Below are positions 33,391 through 41,459 of a stretch of DNA of 64,000 nucleotides, one piece after another. Below the pieces are notes generated by a model that saw nothing but the letters and a program-made list of their open reading frames with translations, did no database searches and had not been told where the DNA came from. The stretch is from positions 138,751-202,750 of the forward strand of contig NZ_JYMT01000035.1 of NCBI RefSeq assembly GCF_000938305.1, given 5' to 3'. A program made the translations under genes and the position numbers. Source of the stretch: Bradyrhizobium sp. LTSP885 (GTDB taxonomy: Bacteria; Pseudomonadota; Alphaproteobacteria; Rhizobiales; Xanthobacteraceae). Every line of letters starts with the position of its first letter. Positions within the stretch are counted from its first letter, which is position 1.

Positions 33391-34705
33391 GGGCCGGCTC
33401 CCTGTGGCTCAACTCGACGTCCGGCACCCGGATCTCGTGCGCGCTCGCCTGGAGACGAAGGCCAAAGATCGCAGCGATCAGCATGAACCAGACGAGGCTG
33501 CCGGACTGGAAGTACAGGCTCTCGACGCAGGCCGAGAACACACCGTAGAGCCAGATCCGGATGAAGAAGCGGGTCAGCGCAGGATCGTTGTCCCTGGTCT
33601 CTGCCCTGGCCACATCGCGCAGCGGTAGCCAGACGAGCAGAGCCAGGGTCAGCAGGAGGCCCGGGATGCCGGTCGTGATGGCGGCATCGAGGTAGGCGTT
33701 GTGAGCATTGAAGGCACCGACCGCCCAATTCATGCCACCGCCCGCCTTGTAGACCATCTCGTCGGTCTGCCAGAACAGCTGGAAGCCGTAGCCGGTCAGC
33801 GGCTTGTCCATGACGGCGGAGGCACCAACGCGCCAAATGTCGATGCGATTGGTGAAGGTCGGATCGATCCCGAGATCAGCGACCAGCGTGCGCATCGCAG
33901 GCGAAACCGAACAGCCGATCGTAACGGTGTTGAAAACTGCGAGTGCGAGAAAGACCATCGGGATCCGGATCGCGCGCCAGCGCTCGAATATCCAGGCGAC
34001 GACGAGAATGCCGGGCAACGCTGCGCTGGACGATTTGCCGCCGGTGTGGGCGAGGAACACGACCGCAAGCAGCGTGATCGCTCCGCCTGCGATGCGGCGG
34101 CCGGTGCCGTAAAGATAGAGGCCCGCGAAGCTGATCATCACCATCGCGGCGGCTGCGGAATTCTTGTGCGCAAAGTGGCCGCGCCAAAGCCCGGCATTCA
34201 TCGGCTCGCGGACCTCGCTGGCCTGATGGATCGCGAGATGCGGCCACATGATGACGCCGAGATATGCGAGAGCCAGCGTACCGAGGCAGCACATCGAGAG
34301 CAGACCCGCGAACTGACGCTCCGAACGCGGCAGCAGCAGGAAAATTCCGGCGTTCACGATCGTCAGCGTCGCCAGCACGACGCGCTTGAGCCCAATGTCG
34401 GGATGCGCCGAGATCGCCGAAACGATCGCAAACCAGAGCAATGTCGCGATCAGAACGCCGCGGGGACGCACGGCGAGATGCCGTACCGGTGAGCTGAAAA
34501 CGGTCAGCCAGAGGCTGGCAGTCAATCCCAGGAAGACGATCTGGTTGATCGTGCTCGACTTGTCGGCTGCCGGATCTCCGCTATCGGCCGCGGAAAGATC
34601 AATGAACGGCGTCAACGTGATCAGATAGAACAACAGCGTCGCCACGAACAGCGGTGGCCCCAGAACGCCGATACCCGAGCCCTTGCGAATGTCATCGGTC
34701 TGCAT
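33383..34705 (-). CDS. O-antigen ligase/polymerase-like membrane protein (Wzy type)
   Basis: 440 aa from ATG 34705, overlapping the GumC-like stop (TGATG). There are 10-12 hydrophobic segments. The large periplasmic loop carries RIDIWRVGASAVMDKPLTGYG and AFNAHNAYLDAAITTGIPGL, the classic Wzy/WaaL-type pattern with an H-x2-Y-L stretch. It should polymerise lipid-linked repeat units at the periplasmic face. Together with Wzx and the GumC/Wzc-like gene it indicates a Wzy-dependent pathway. Confidence 0.85.
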   Translation of the reverse strand: MQTDDIRKGSGIGVLGPPLFVATLLFYLITLTPFIDLSAADSGDPAADKSSTINQIVFLGLTASLWLTVFSSPVRHLAVRPRGVLIATLLWFAIVSAISAHPDIGLKRVVLATLTIVNAGIFLLLPRSERQFAGLLSMCCLGTLALAYLGVIMWPHLAIHQASEVREPMNAGLWRGHFAHKNSAAAAMVMISFAGLYLYGTGRRIAGGAITLLAVVFLAHTGGKSSSAALPGILVVAWIFERWRAIRIPMVFLALAVFNTVTIGCSVSPAMRTLVADLGIDPTFTNRIDIWRVGASAVMDKPLTGYGFQLFWQTDEMVYKAGGGMNWAVGAFNAHNAYLDAAITTGIPGLLLTLALLVWLPLRDVARAETRDNDPALTRFFIRIWLYGVFSACVESLYFQSGSLVWFMLIAAIFGLRLQASAHEIRVPDVELSHREPAHA

Positions 34706-36135
34706 CACGCGGCTCCCTTTCTGCCGAGCCGAAACGCACCGAGATAGCCGAGGCCCGCGAGCACGGCCGCGGCAAGAAGCAGGCCGAGCGCCGCGCCCGC
34801 GGCTGCGGCGACAATCGGGCGCGGAGGCCAGGTCGGACGGAACGGAACGGCTGCGGGTGAGATCACGCGCACGTCGCTCGCGTCGGTCTGCTGTCGCTCG
34901 GCGGCCTCGCCGGCGCGCTTCAGGACGGTCTGGTAGAGCGCAGTCTTGGCGCTGGCTTCGCGCTCGAGCTCGCGCAGCTTCACCTTGGCCTGGTCGTCGA
35001 CGGCCACGTTACCGCGCAAAGTGCTCGTCTCCTTGTTCAGCGTGTCGAAAGCCGCTCTGGCTTGGTCGACCGCAATACGAGCCGCGCGACGGAGCCGCTC
35101 GGTCTCGGCCTTGATCGCGTTGCTGAGGGCGCCAGCTTCGGCCAGCGCGTTCAGCAGGGCCGGATGGCGCGGACCCAGCGTCTGCGAAAGCGTCGCGATC
35201 TGGCGGCGCAAGGCCGCCTCGTCGGCGAACAGTCCGGACAACGTCTGCGACTGGACCGCACCTCCCTGCACGCCGTAGAGCGAGACCGATTGCGAAACTT
35301 CGCGGTAACGCGCCTCCGCCTCGGCCAGCCGCGCCTTGGCATCGGTCAGCTTCGCGTTCATCTGCTCCATCGAGTCGGAACTGAGCGCCTGCCCGGACTG
35401 CCCTTGCTGCAGGCCATTGGCGCGGCGGAACGCTTCGGTCTTGTCTTCGGCCTCGGTCGCCGCGGCCTTGAGCTCGTCCAGTCGGGCGACCAGTCCTTGC
35501 GCGGCCCGCCCGGATCGCTCCGCGTCCGCACGAACGACTTCTTCGCGGAACGTTTCAGCGATGGAATTCGCGAGCCGAGCCGACATCCCCGGCTGGCTCG
35601 CCCAGACCGACAGCGTCACGACGTAGGAGCGCTCCTGTCGTGTGACGCTGATCCGCTTGGCCAGCGCGCTCATGAAATCGATCTCCGACACGCCACGATC
35701 GAACAGCGCGCCGAGGTCGAACAGCCGTGGCTTGTCCGCAAATTCCGGATCGGTCTTGAGACCGAGCTTGTCGACGACACGACGCAAGACATTCCCGGAC
35801 GTGATCATCCTCATCTTGCTCTCGACATCCAGGATCTGGCTGTCGCTCTGCAGGTTCGTCGCGTAGAGATCGTTCGGGGTGACCAGCAGGTTGGATGTTG
35901 CGATCGTAAGGTCCGTTATCGCGGTGAATCGGGGTGTCAGGAGCTGCGTGAGCCCGACGCCTGCGATTGCGCCGGCGAGAATCGCAATCAGGATCCATAG
36001 CCAGCCGCGCAGCACCCAGCCTGCGACCTGGAATGCATCGATCGCGATGCCAGGCGCGGCAATCGCTACTGCCGCCCCTCGATGGGAAAGCCCGTCATCG
36101 CGTTGCGTCTTGCTGGTATCGGTCACGGTGTACAT
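34705..36135 (-). CDS. chain-length determinant/EPS transport protein (GumC/Wzz-Wzc-like, no kinase)
   Basis: 476 aa from ATG 36135. Two membrane segments flank a long periplasmic coiled coil: GWLWILIAILAGAIAGVGL near the N-terminus and IVAAAAGAALGLLLAAAVLA near the C-terminus. The coiled-coil region includes TLGPRHPALLNALAEAGALS, a PCP-family landmark. There is no Walker A or tyrosine-rich tail, so it lacks the autokinase of Wzc and corresponds to the GumC type. It controls polymer length and links to the exporter. A small ORF ends 11 nt upstream. Confidence 0.88.
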   Translation of the reverse strand: MYTVTDTSKTQRDDGLSHRGAAVAIAAPGIAIDAFQVAGWVLRGWLWILIAILAGAIAGVGLTQLLTPRFTAITDLTIATSNLLVTPNDLYATNLQSDSQILDVESKMRMITSGNVLRRVVDKLGLKTDPEFADKPRLFDLGALFDRGVSEIDFMSALAKRISVTRQERSYVVTLSVWASQPGMSARLANSIAETFREEVVRADAERSGRAAQGLVARLDELKAAATEAEDKTEAFRRANGLQQGQSGQALSSDSMEQMNAKLTDAKARLAEAEARYREVSQSVSLYGVQGGAVQSQTLSGLFADEAALRRQIATLSQTLGPRHPALLNALAEAGALSNAIKAETERLRRAARIAVDQARAAFDTLNKETSTLRGNVAVDDQAKVKLRELEREASAKTALYQTVLKRAGEAAERQQTDASDVRVISPAAVPFRPTWPPRPIVAAAAGAALGLLLAAAVLAGLGYLGAFRLGRKGAA

Positions 36136-36146
36136 CTCGATCGACT

Positions 36147-36440
36147 TCAATGGGAGGGGACATTCGCGCCGGGTCGTCCGGCAAAGTCGCAGCCGCGCGA
36201 GCCGCCGAGAATTTCGGCGAGAGTCTTGCTGTTTGTCGGATTGATCGGAGCGATCGCCGGTATGCTGGGCTTGCGACCACGGGATGCGCTCACGCTGTCG
36301 AGTGCGATAATGCACAGGTCGGAAGCAATCATCGTGATCTCGATCACGATATCGTCGACGAGCGAGTCATTGCGCAGATCTACGGCAGGAATCGACGAAG
36401 CGCGGATAACAGCGAGCGGCACATTTGCGATGTGCATCAT
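36147..36440 (-). CDS. small protein of unknown function at the head of the EPS operon
   Basis: 97 aa from ATG 36440, which has a strong GGAGG 5 nt upstream; its stop is 11 nt before the GumC-like start. The sequence begins MMHIANVPLAVIRASSIPAV and has a hydrophobic stretch VDDIVIEITMIASDLCIIAL. I recognise no family. The ribosome-binding site and operon spacing are the main evidence. A plus-strand open frame overlaps it but lacks such signals. An unusual composition relative to the rest of the operon lowers confidence. Confidence 0.45.
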   Translation of the reverse strand: MMHIANVPLAVIRASSIPAVDLRNDSLVDDIVIEITMIASDLCIIALDSVSASRGRKPSIPAIAPINPTNSKTLAEILGGSRGCDFAGRPGANVPSH

Positions 36441-36959
36441 GACGGCCTCCATTTTCTCTTTTGCCCAAACATCGATTTTGTTTGGTGTGGCCGCACTATC
36501 CTCCTCTCGCCGATGCAGACAACTTTAAGTGGATCTTAGTGTTAACCGTGTTATCAACATCGTTGATGACATCATTTATGGTGATGCCTCCATCAGCATT
36601 TATGCCGACGATCAATTCGTTCGACCGTTGATTGAGTTGTCGCGCGTCCATCCGCTCGCAACAGACGAATGATTGTGATTTTTCTTTGCGCGACTCGTTG
36701 CGACAAACTCAACAGATCGCTGCGTAATTTCCACGTGCACACGTCATCGACGACGACGATCGACAACAATCGGTGCATCGTTCGCAAGTCATGCAATTGC
36801 GTGGTCGCCGATCGCGCAGACGTCAGTGAAAGGCGTCGTCGAGACTGTCGTCCGACGTTAACGCCAATTTCGAAGAGCGTTGCGCGCGCGATATCAACTG
36901 CATGCAGGCCTGATAATGTTGCCTCGTGTGATCCGCCGACAACGAGGACCGCTAGACCA
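36441..36959. promoter_or_regulatory. divergent regulatory region of the EPS locus
   Basis: About 520 bases with lower GC, between the operon on minus and the wzx gene on plus. It should contain both promoters. An inverted repeat CCAAAC (36465-36470) / GTTTGG (36480-36485) lies 25 nt upstream of the small ORF and is a candidate operator. A plus-strand open frame from 36669 is continuous with wzx but its first 97 codons look non-coding (Cys/Arg/Thr-rich), so I place the start at 36960. Confidence 0.45.
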
Positions 36960-38270
36960 GTGCTACACCTGAAAGCTGTTAGCCGAACAATCTCGACGGC
37001 CACTCCGATGATCGTGAGCTATCTGCTCTCAAGCGGATCCCTGGCCTCGGCCAGTCTTGCCCAGCTTGTGACGTTCGCGATTCTGGCGCGCGCGCTCGGG
37101 CCGGCCGAGTTTGGCCTGTTCGTGCAGATCACTGCCGTGACCGCTATTGCGGTTCAGATCTGCGGTCTCGGCGCTTCGGACTGCCTGCTTCGCAGGGTCT
37201 CGCGCGAACCCGGAAGTTATCCGAGCCTTCTCGGCCACAACCTTCTTCTGATCGGCTTCACCGGACTCCTCATCGTGTTCGGCGGCGTTACGGCGATGTC
37301 GTCCTGGCCTCACATCGATACCGACGTCTCGACCATTGCCATGCTGTTTGTCGGCAACGTCGTGCTGGTCCGGGTCATCCTTCTGGTCGAGACCGTATTC
37401 CTCAGTCTCGGCGAGGTCCGCTCTGCAAATCGCTCGGTAGTCGGCTTTGCTCTCATGCGCATGGCCACGGCGGCCATCGCCTGCATCGTCTTCGGCGCGT
37501 CGAGCCTGTCGGAATGGGCGATTTGGCAATTCTGCGGCCACCTGCTCTACACTTTGGTCGCCGCGGCGTGGCTGCGGCCACTCGGCCGGCCCCGCTTCGT
37601 GATCCTGCGCGAGGAATTGCGCCTCGGTATTCTCTTCAGCTCGCAGTTCGTGGTGCGGGCGGTCCGATCCAACGTCGACTTGTTCGTGATCGGCATGCTT
37701 GCGCCGGTCGAGACGGTCGGCAGCTACGGCGTGGCGCGACGCATCATGGACAGCAGCTATCTCTCGATCGACGCCTTCAACCGGCTGGTCTATCCGCGCT
37801 TCGCCCGCGCGAGCCGCGACGGCCTCTATTTGGCGCTGCCCGCAGCGAAGCGCTCCCTCGGCGCCGCGCTGGCGCTTGGCATCGCGACGTTTCTCGTCCT
37901 GTTCGTGCTGGCGCCCTATCTTCCGCTGCTGTTCGGCCGGGACTATCACGATCTGACGTTCTTCGTGCGCTGCCTTTCGGGCACGATTGTCCTCGTCGGC
38001 GCCTGGGCGGTGGCGGTCGACCTGTTGGGCGCATCCGGGCGACAGGGCGCGCGGGCCCTTATCCTGAACAGCACCAACATCCTGGGCAGCGGTCTTATCG
38101 CAGCAGCCACGTGGTTCGCCGCACCAATCGGTACGTTCGTCGCACTCTATGTCATCGAGGGATCCGTCGTCATTTCCGCGTGGCTGGTTCTGCTCGAGCT
38201 CTCGCGCCGGAGCCGCCAGGACGCGGCAGCGCCCACCGCTCGCGTGTTGTCAGAGCCGCTCTCCCCTTAG
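36960..38270 (+). CDS. polysaccharide flippase (Wzx-like, MOP family)
   Basis: 436 aa from GTG 36960 (GAGG 12 nt upstream); ATG 37008 is the alternative. About 12 transmembrane segments and the MATE/MOP pattern SLAQLVTFAILARALGPAEF, FGLFVQITAV and SNVDLFVIGMLAPVETVGSY. Wzx proteins flip lipid-linked repeat units to the periplasm. It is the only plus-strand EPS gene, divergent from the main operon, and ends four bases inside the convergent GT2 gene. Confidence 0.87.
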   Translation: MLHLKAVSRTISTATPMIVSYLLSSGSLASASLAQLVTFAILARALGPAEFGLFVQITAVTAIAVQICGLGASDCLLRRVSREPGSYPSLLGHNLLLIGFTGLLIVFGGVTAMSSWPHIDTDVSTIAMLFVGNVVLVRVILLVETVFLSLGEVRSANRSVVGFALMRMATAAIACIVFGASSLSEWAIWQFCGHLLYTLVAAAWLRPLGRPRFVILREELRLGILFSSQFVVRAVRSNVDLFVIGMLAPVETVGSYGVARRIMDSSYLSIDAFNRLVYPRFARASRDGLYLALPAAKRSLGAALALGIATFLVLFVLAPYLPLLFGRDYHDLTFFVRCLSGTIVLVGAWAVAVDLLGASGRQGARALILNSTNILGSGLIAAATWFAAPIGTFVALYVIEGSVVISAWLVLLELSRRSRQDAAAPTARVLSEPLSP

Positions 38271-39265
38271 GGAGCGTCGTGCACGACCCGGCTGTCGATC
38301 CAGGCCGCAGGCGCCTGCCTTCTGTGGAAGAAGCCAAGCGGCAACGCCGCGGCGTGGAAGAACCACGCGACGACTGCGTAGAGGCCAAGCGACAGGCTTC
38401 GCTGCCGCAGGCTCATCAGCCCGATGACGCCGGCGATCAGACCGGCATCGATCGCGAGTCCCAAAGCGGGGGTCGCTGTCGCGAACGGCAGCGCGACCAT
38501 CGCGATCAGCCAGACATAGACCGCAGCCCAAAGCTTCAGCTCGGGCAGATCCTGAATCAGTTGCTTCCATTGCGGCTTGCCGAACGCCGCCCGCAGCAAC
38601 TCGCCGATTCCTCGCAAGTAGCCCGATTTCCAACGCCGGACGAGAAGTGCATAGGCGTTGAGCGCGTGTCCGAAATGGCGGACGAACGGACGGTCGAGAC
38701 GATGCAGGGTCCAGCCTCGCGCCCGCAATCTCACGCCAAGATCGAACTCCTCATAGCCGTGCAGATTGCGGTCCGACAGATATCCGGCCTGCTCGACGGC
38801 CTCCCTCCGATAGAGTCCGCCGCCATTCATGCGATCGATCGCCCCGATCCGGTTCTCCGGCGAAATCCTGCGGCCGCGCCGCACATATTCGAGGCTCGTA
38901 TCGTTCATCTCCTCGACATGGCCGGTCACGCCGGCCGCGTCGGGATTGGCCGCGAGATAGGCGAGCGCTTCGGGCAGGAAGTCCGGATCGAGCAACATGT
39001 CGCCGTCCATCAGGCAGATGAACGGCTCACGGCTGTACTGGAAGCCGAGTTGCGGACCGATCCCGCAGCTCGGACGGATCGCCGGTTCGAGCTGAACGAC
39101 GCGGGCCTGATAATTCGCCGCAACGGCGAGCGTATCGTCGCGCGAACCGCCGTCGGCCACGATGACCTCGCCACCGATCCCTCCGAGCGCAGCCAGCACG
39201 CTCTCGATCGCGGGGCCGATCCTCGCCCCCTCGTTCAACGTCTTGAGGATGACCGATACCGCCAT
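38267..39265 (-). CDS. glycosyltransferase family 2 with C-terminal membrane segments
   Basis: 332 aa. GT-A fold: SVILKTLNEGARIGPAIESV, EVIVADGGSRDDTL and the metal-binding Asp-Gly-Asp in FICLMDGDMLLDPDFL, then MNGGGLYRREAVEQAGYL and GYEEFDLGVRLRARGW. Two or three hydrophobic segments at the C-terminus (LWAAVYVWLIAMVALPF and after) anchor it. It probably adds or initiates a sugar in the EPS pathway. It follows the GNAT-like gene with 14 nt between them. Confidence 0.9.
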   Translation of the reverse strand: MAVSVILKTLNEGARIGPAIESVLAALGGIGGEVIVADGGSRDDTLAVAANYQARVVQLEPAIRPSCGIGPQLGFQYSREPFICLMDGDMLLDPDFLPEALAYLAANPDAAGVTGHVEEMNDTSLEYVRRGRRISPENRIGAIDRMNGGGLYRREAVEQAGYLSDRNLHGYEEFDLGVRLRARGWTLHRLDRPFVRHFGHALNAYALLVRRWKSGYLRGIGELLRAAFGKPQWKQLIQDLPELKLWAAVYVWLIAMVALPFATATPALGLAIDAGLIAGVIGLMSLRQRSLSLGLYAVVAWFFHAAALPLGFFHRRQAPAAWIDSRVVHDAP

Positions 39266-39279
39266 CGCAACCGCCCGCC

Positions 39280-40413
39280 TTAGTAGAAATCAGACATGAG
39301 CCGGCTCCAGTCCTCGCCGGCGAGGCCACCGACATAGACATCACCGCGCGCGACAGCGTCGCTCACTTCCGGCAACCGTGTCAGCACCATGACGAAGGCC
39401 TTGTGCCGGAAGACAAGCCAGCGCTGAAGCGCGAGCCCAGCCATCAGCGCGGGCTGCGCACGACCGCGGGCTTCCACATGGCCGGCGCGGTCGAGATCGC
39501 GAAACATCGCGTCCAGCACGGCGGTCTCCTGACCGGGCAGTGACAGGATATTGAGAACATGCGCAGTCCGCCCCGGCGCCGCATAATAGACGAAGCAACC
39601 GATGATCGCACCGGTGCGGTCTTCGACCGCGCGGATCGTGAACGCGCCGAGCGTGGTGTTCTGCGCGGCCAGGGACACCAGCCATGAGAGCTCGTCCTCT
39701 GACCACAAAGGTCGCACCGCGAAGTGAGCGACGAGCCGGGGCGCATGCTCGAGGAAGGCCAAGACAGACATCTCCGTCACCTTCGGACCGGCCGGGTCGG
39801 CGGCGTCCTTTCCGGCGAGCCGGCGGCGCAACAGAGCGTCAACGGGACGTGCGAGAGCTGCGAGACCGGGGTCCCTGCGGCGCAGCAGGCGCTCTACGAG
39901 ACGCTGGGCCAAGGCACCCAGAGGACGGAAGCTGCGCGACCATTCGAGGTTCTGTACGGTGATCGGCTTTCCGCCAATTGCCAGCAGATGGCTGCAACTC
40001 GTCGGCGAAGCGCTGTCGCAGAAGGAGAAGTCGGCGCGCTTGGGCCGCAAGGCAAGGATGAGCTGCGCCGCGCCGGCGGCTTCGGCGTTGGTCATGAAGA
40101 CACCGAGAAGCCGCCCGGGCACAACATTTCCGCAGACGACGAAACGCATCGGGACGGCGAGTAGCGCGCTGCGGATGCGCCCGTCCTGCTGCTCGTAGAC
40201 GTTTGTGCCCGCCACCTCGCCGTAGGACGGAGACCCCAGGGTCAACGCACGCAGATAGTCTTCAAGATCCGGCCCCGCCGGCTTGTCGGTCTCCCTGAAT
40301 ATCTGGAGGAATAGCCGAGCGACCGCGGGCACGTCCGCGGCGGTCATTGGCCTGACGGCGCCCTTCCGCTTGGCGCGCACATCAACCGGCGTTTGTGCCT
40401 CGAGTTGCGACAT
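39280..40413 (-). CDS. GNAT-like protein of unknown substrate in EPS locus
   Basis: 377 aa. The N-terminal half resembles an N-acetyltransferase fold (AVRPMTAADVPAVARLFLQI; GVFMTNAEAAGAAQLILAL) and the second half repeats the pattern (GAFTIRAVEDRTGAIIGCFV; HVLNILSLPGQETAVLDAMF). A tandem GNAT arrangement fits. No signal peptide. It sits next to a GT2 gene in the EPS locus and may acylate a sugar nucleotide or act on peptidyl material. I do not recognise a characterised member, so only a family-level call is made. Confidence 0.6.
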   Translation of the reverse strand: MSQLEAQTPVDVRAKRKGAVRPMTAADVPAVARLFLQIFRETDKPAGPDLEDYLRALTLGSPSYGEVAGTNVYEQQDGRIRSALLAVPMRFVVCGNVVPGRLLGVFMTNAEAAGAAQLILALRPKRADFSFCDSASPTSCSHLLAIGGKPITVQNLEWSRSFRPLGALAQRLVERLLRRRDPGLAALARPVDALLRRRLAGKDAADPAGPKVTEMSVLAFLEHAPRLVAHFAVRPLWSEDELSWLVSLAAQNTTLGAFTIRAVEDRTGAIIGCFVYYAAPGRTAHVLNILSLPGQETAVLDAMFRDLDRAGHVEARGRAQPALMAGLALQRWLVFRHKAFVMVLTRLPEVSDAVARGDVYVGGLAGEDWSRLMSDFY

Positions 40414-40674
40414 CTGTTGAATTCAGCATGCTCGGCTAGTTAATCTCTCGTCCGATCGTAACGGCATCGTCAAACGTCAGTATCGATGGTGTTCAAATCT
40501 CGATGACCTTGTCCCAGATCACGCCAGTCTCATGGTGCGCTCGGGCGGTCTTCGTACTGGCACGACAAACCGATGTCTCTGTCCGATTGCGCCGTATGGG
40601 CGCTCTTCGTTGTCGCGTCTGCGCCAACCCTCCAACTTCAAGCTTGTGTCGTCAAGAACATCAACTTGTGGAGG

Positions 40675-40920
40675 TTAATGCGCCTCGGCTCGAAGCCGAC
40701 GGCGGCGCGCCGGGAGCTTCGGCCAGCGGAACTCGTCATCGCGGATCGCGCGCATCGGGCTCCGGATGCGAATGTGGTCCGGCGTGGTCGCGGTGCGCAG
40801 ATCTTGCCCGGCCTTGAGCAGCGGAACGCGATCCGCCGGGTCTTCGCTCAGGCGCGCGGCCAGCGTCACTCCAGCGAAACCTCCGCCGATGATGATCGTG
40901 TCGTATTCGTGTTCAATCGC
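40675..40920 (-). pseudogene. GMC oxidoreductase fragment (N-terminal FAD motif only)
   Basis: The frame encodes IEHEYDTIIIGGGFAGVTLA followed by ARLSEDPADRVPLLKAGQDL and PDHIRIRSPMRAIRDDEFRW, which is the FAD-binding start of GMC oxidoreductases. It has no start codon (an in-frame stop lies just upstream, within the SCO gene) and stops at 40675 after about 80 codons, where a full protein has over 500. No further GMC sequence was found down to 40414. It is a decayed remnant; the intact ancestor probably followed the SCO gene. Confidence 0.7.
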
Positions 40921-41455
40921 GTCGGGTCACTTCCGCTGGCGTATAATTCTTGAGATGGCTGCCGAGACGCGCGATCAAGTCGCTCACCTCGATCGCGTCG
41001 TTGAAATGCGCGACGACGACGCCTTCGGGATCCAGAAGATAGGTAATCGCGGTGTGCGGCACGTCGTAGCCGCCGTCATCAGGAGACGGGGCGCCGCGTC
41101 TGGCGAAGACGCGGAAATTGCGCTTGGCATCGTCGATCTGTGCCCGCGATCCCGTCAATCCGAGAATTGACGGATACGCCCGCAGGTAGTCGCGCATCAC
41201 CTGCGGATTGTCGCGATCCGGATCGACCGTGATGTACAATGCCGCGAGCCGGACAGAGATTTCGCCGAGTGCGTTCAGCGCAGCGGAGAGCTTCGTCAGT
41301 GCCCGCGGGCACACGACCCGGCAATGTGTGAAGCCGAAGAAAACCAGCACGAAGCTGCCGCGGAAGCTCCCGGCGTCAACATCGCGGCCGTTATGGTCCG
41401 TCAACTGGAATGTACCAAGGATCGCCGGCGGTTCGGTGGAAGGCGGGACTTGCAT
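40913..41455 (-). CDS. SCO1/SenC-family copper chaperone/thioredoxin-like protein
   Basis: 180 aa from ATG 41455; a TTG five codons earlier, overlapping the previous stop, is possible. The thioredoxin-like fold holds the Cu-binding Cys45-x3-Cys49 (THCRVVCP) and the third ligand His in GGYDVPHTAITYLLDPEG. Such proteins deliver copper to cytochrome oxidase or act in redox homeostasis. There is no signal peptide or transmembrane anchor in the short form, which is unusual for a periplasmic SCO. It follows the linalool dehydratase-like gene by 4 nt and precedes the GMC fragment. Confidence 0.85.
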   Translation of the reverse strand: MQVPPSTEPPAILGTFQLTDHNGRDVDAGSFRGSFVLVFFGFTHCRVVCPRALTKLSAALNALGEISVRLAALYITVDPDRDNPQVMRDYLRAYPSILGLTGSRAQIDDAKRNFRVFARRGAPSPDDGGYDVPHTAITYLLDPEGVVVAHFNDAIEVSDLIARLGSHLKNYTPAEVTRRD

Positions 41456-41459
41456 GCGA

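Noticed and set aside
36082..36528. Plus-strand 148-codon frame overlapping the GumC-like start
   Set aside because: Overlaps a well-supported gene and a minus-strand small ORF with a better ribosome-binding site.
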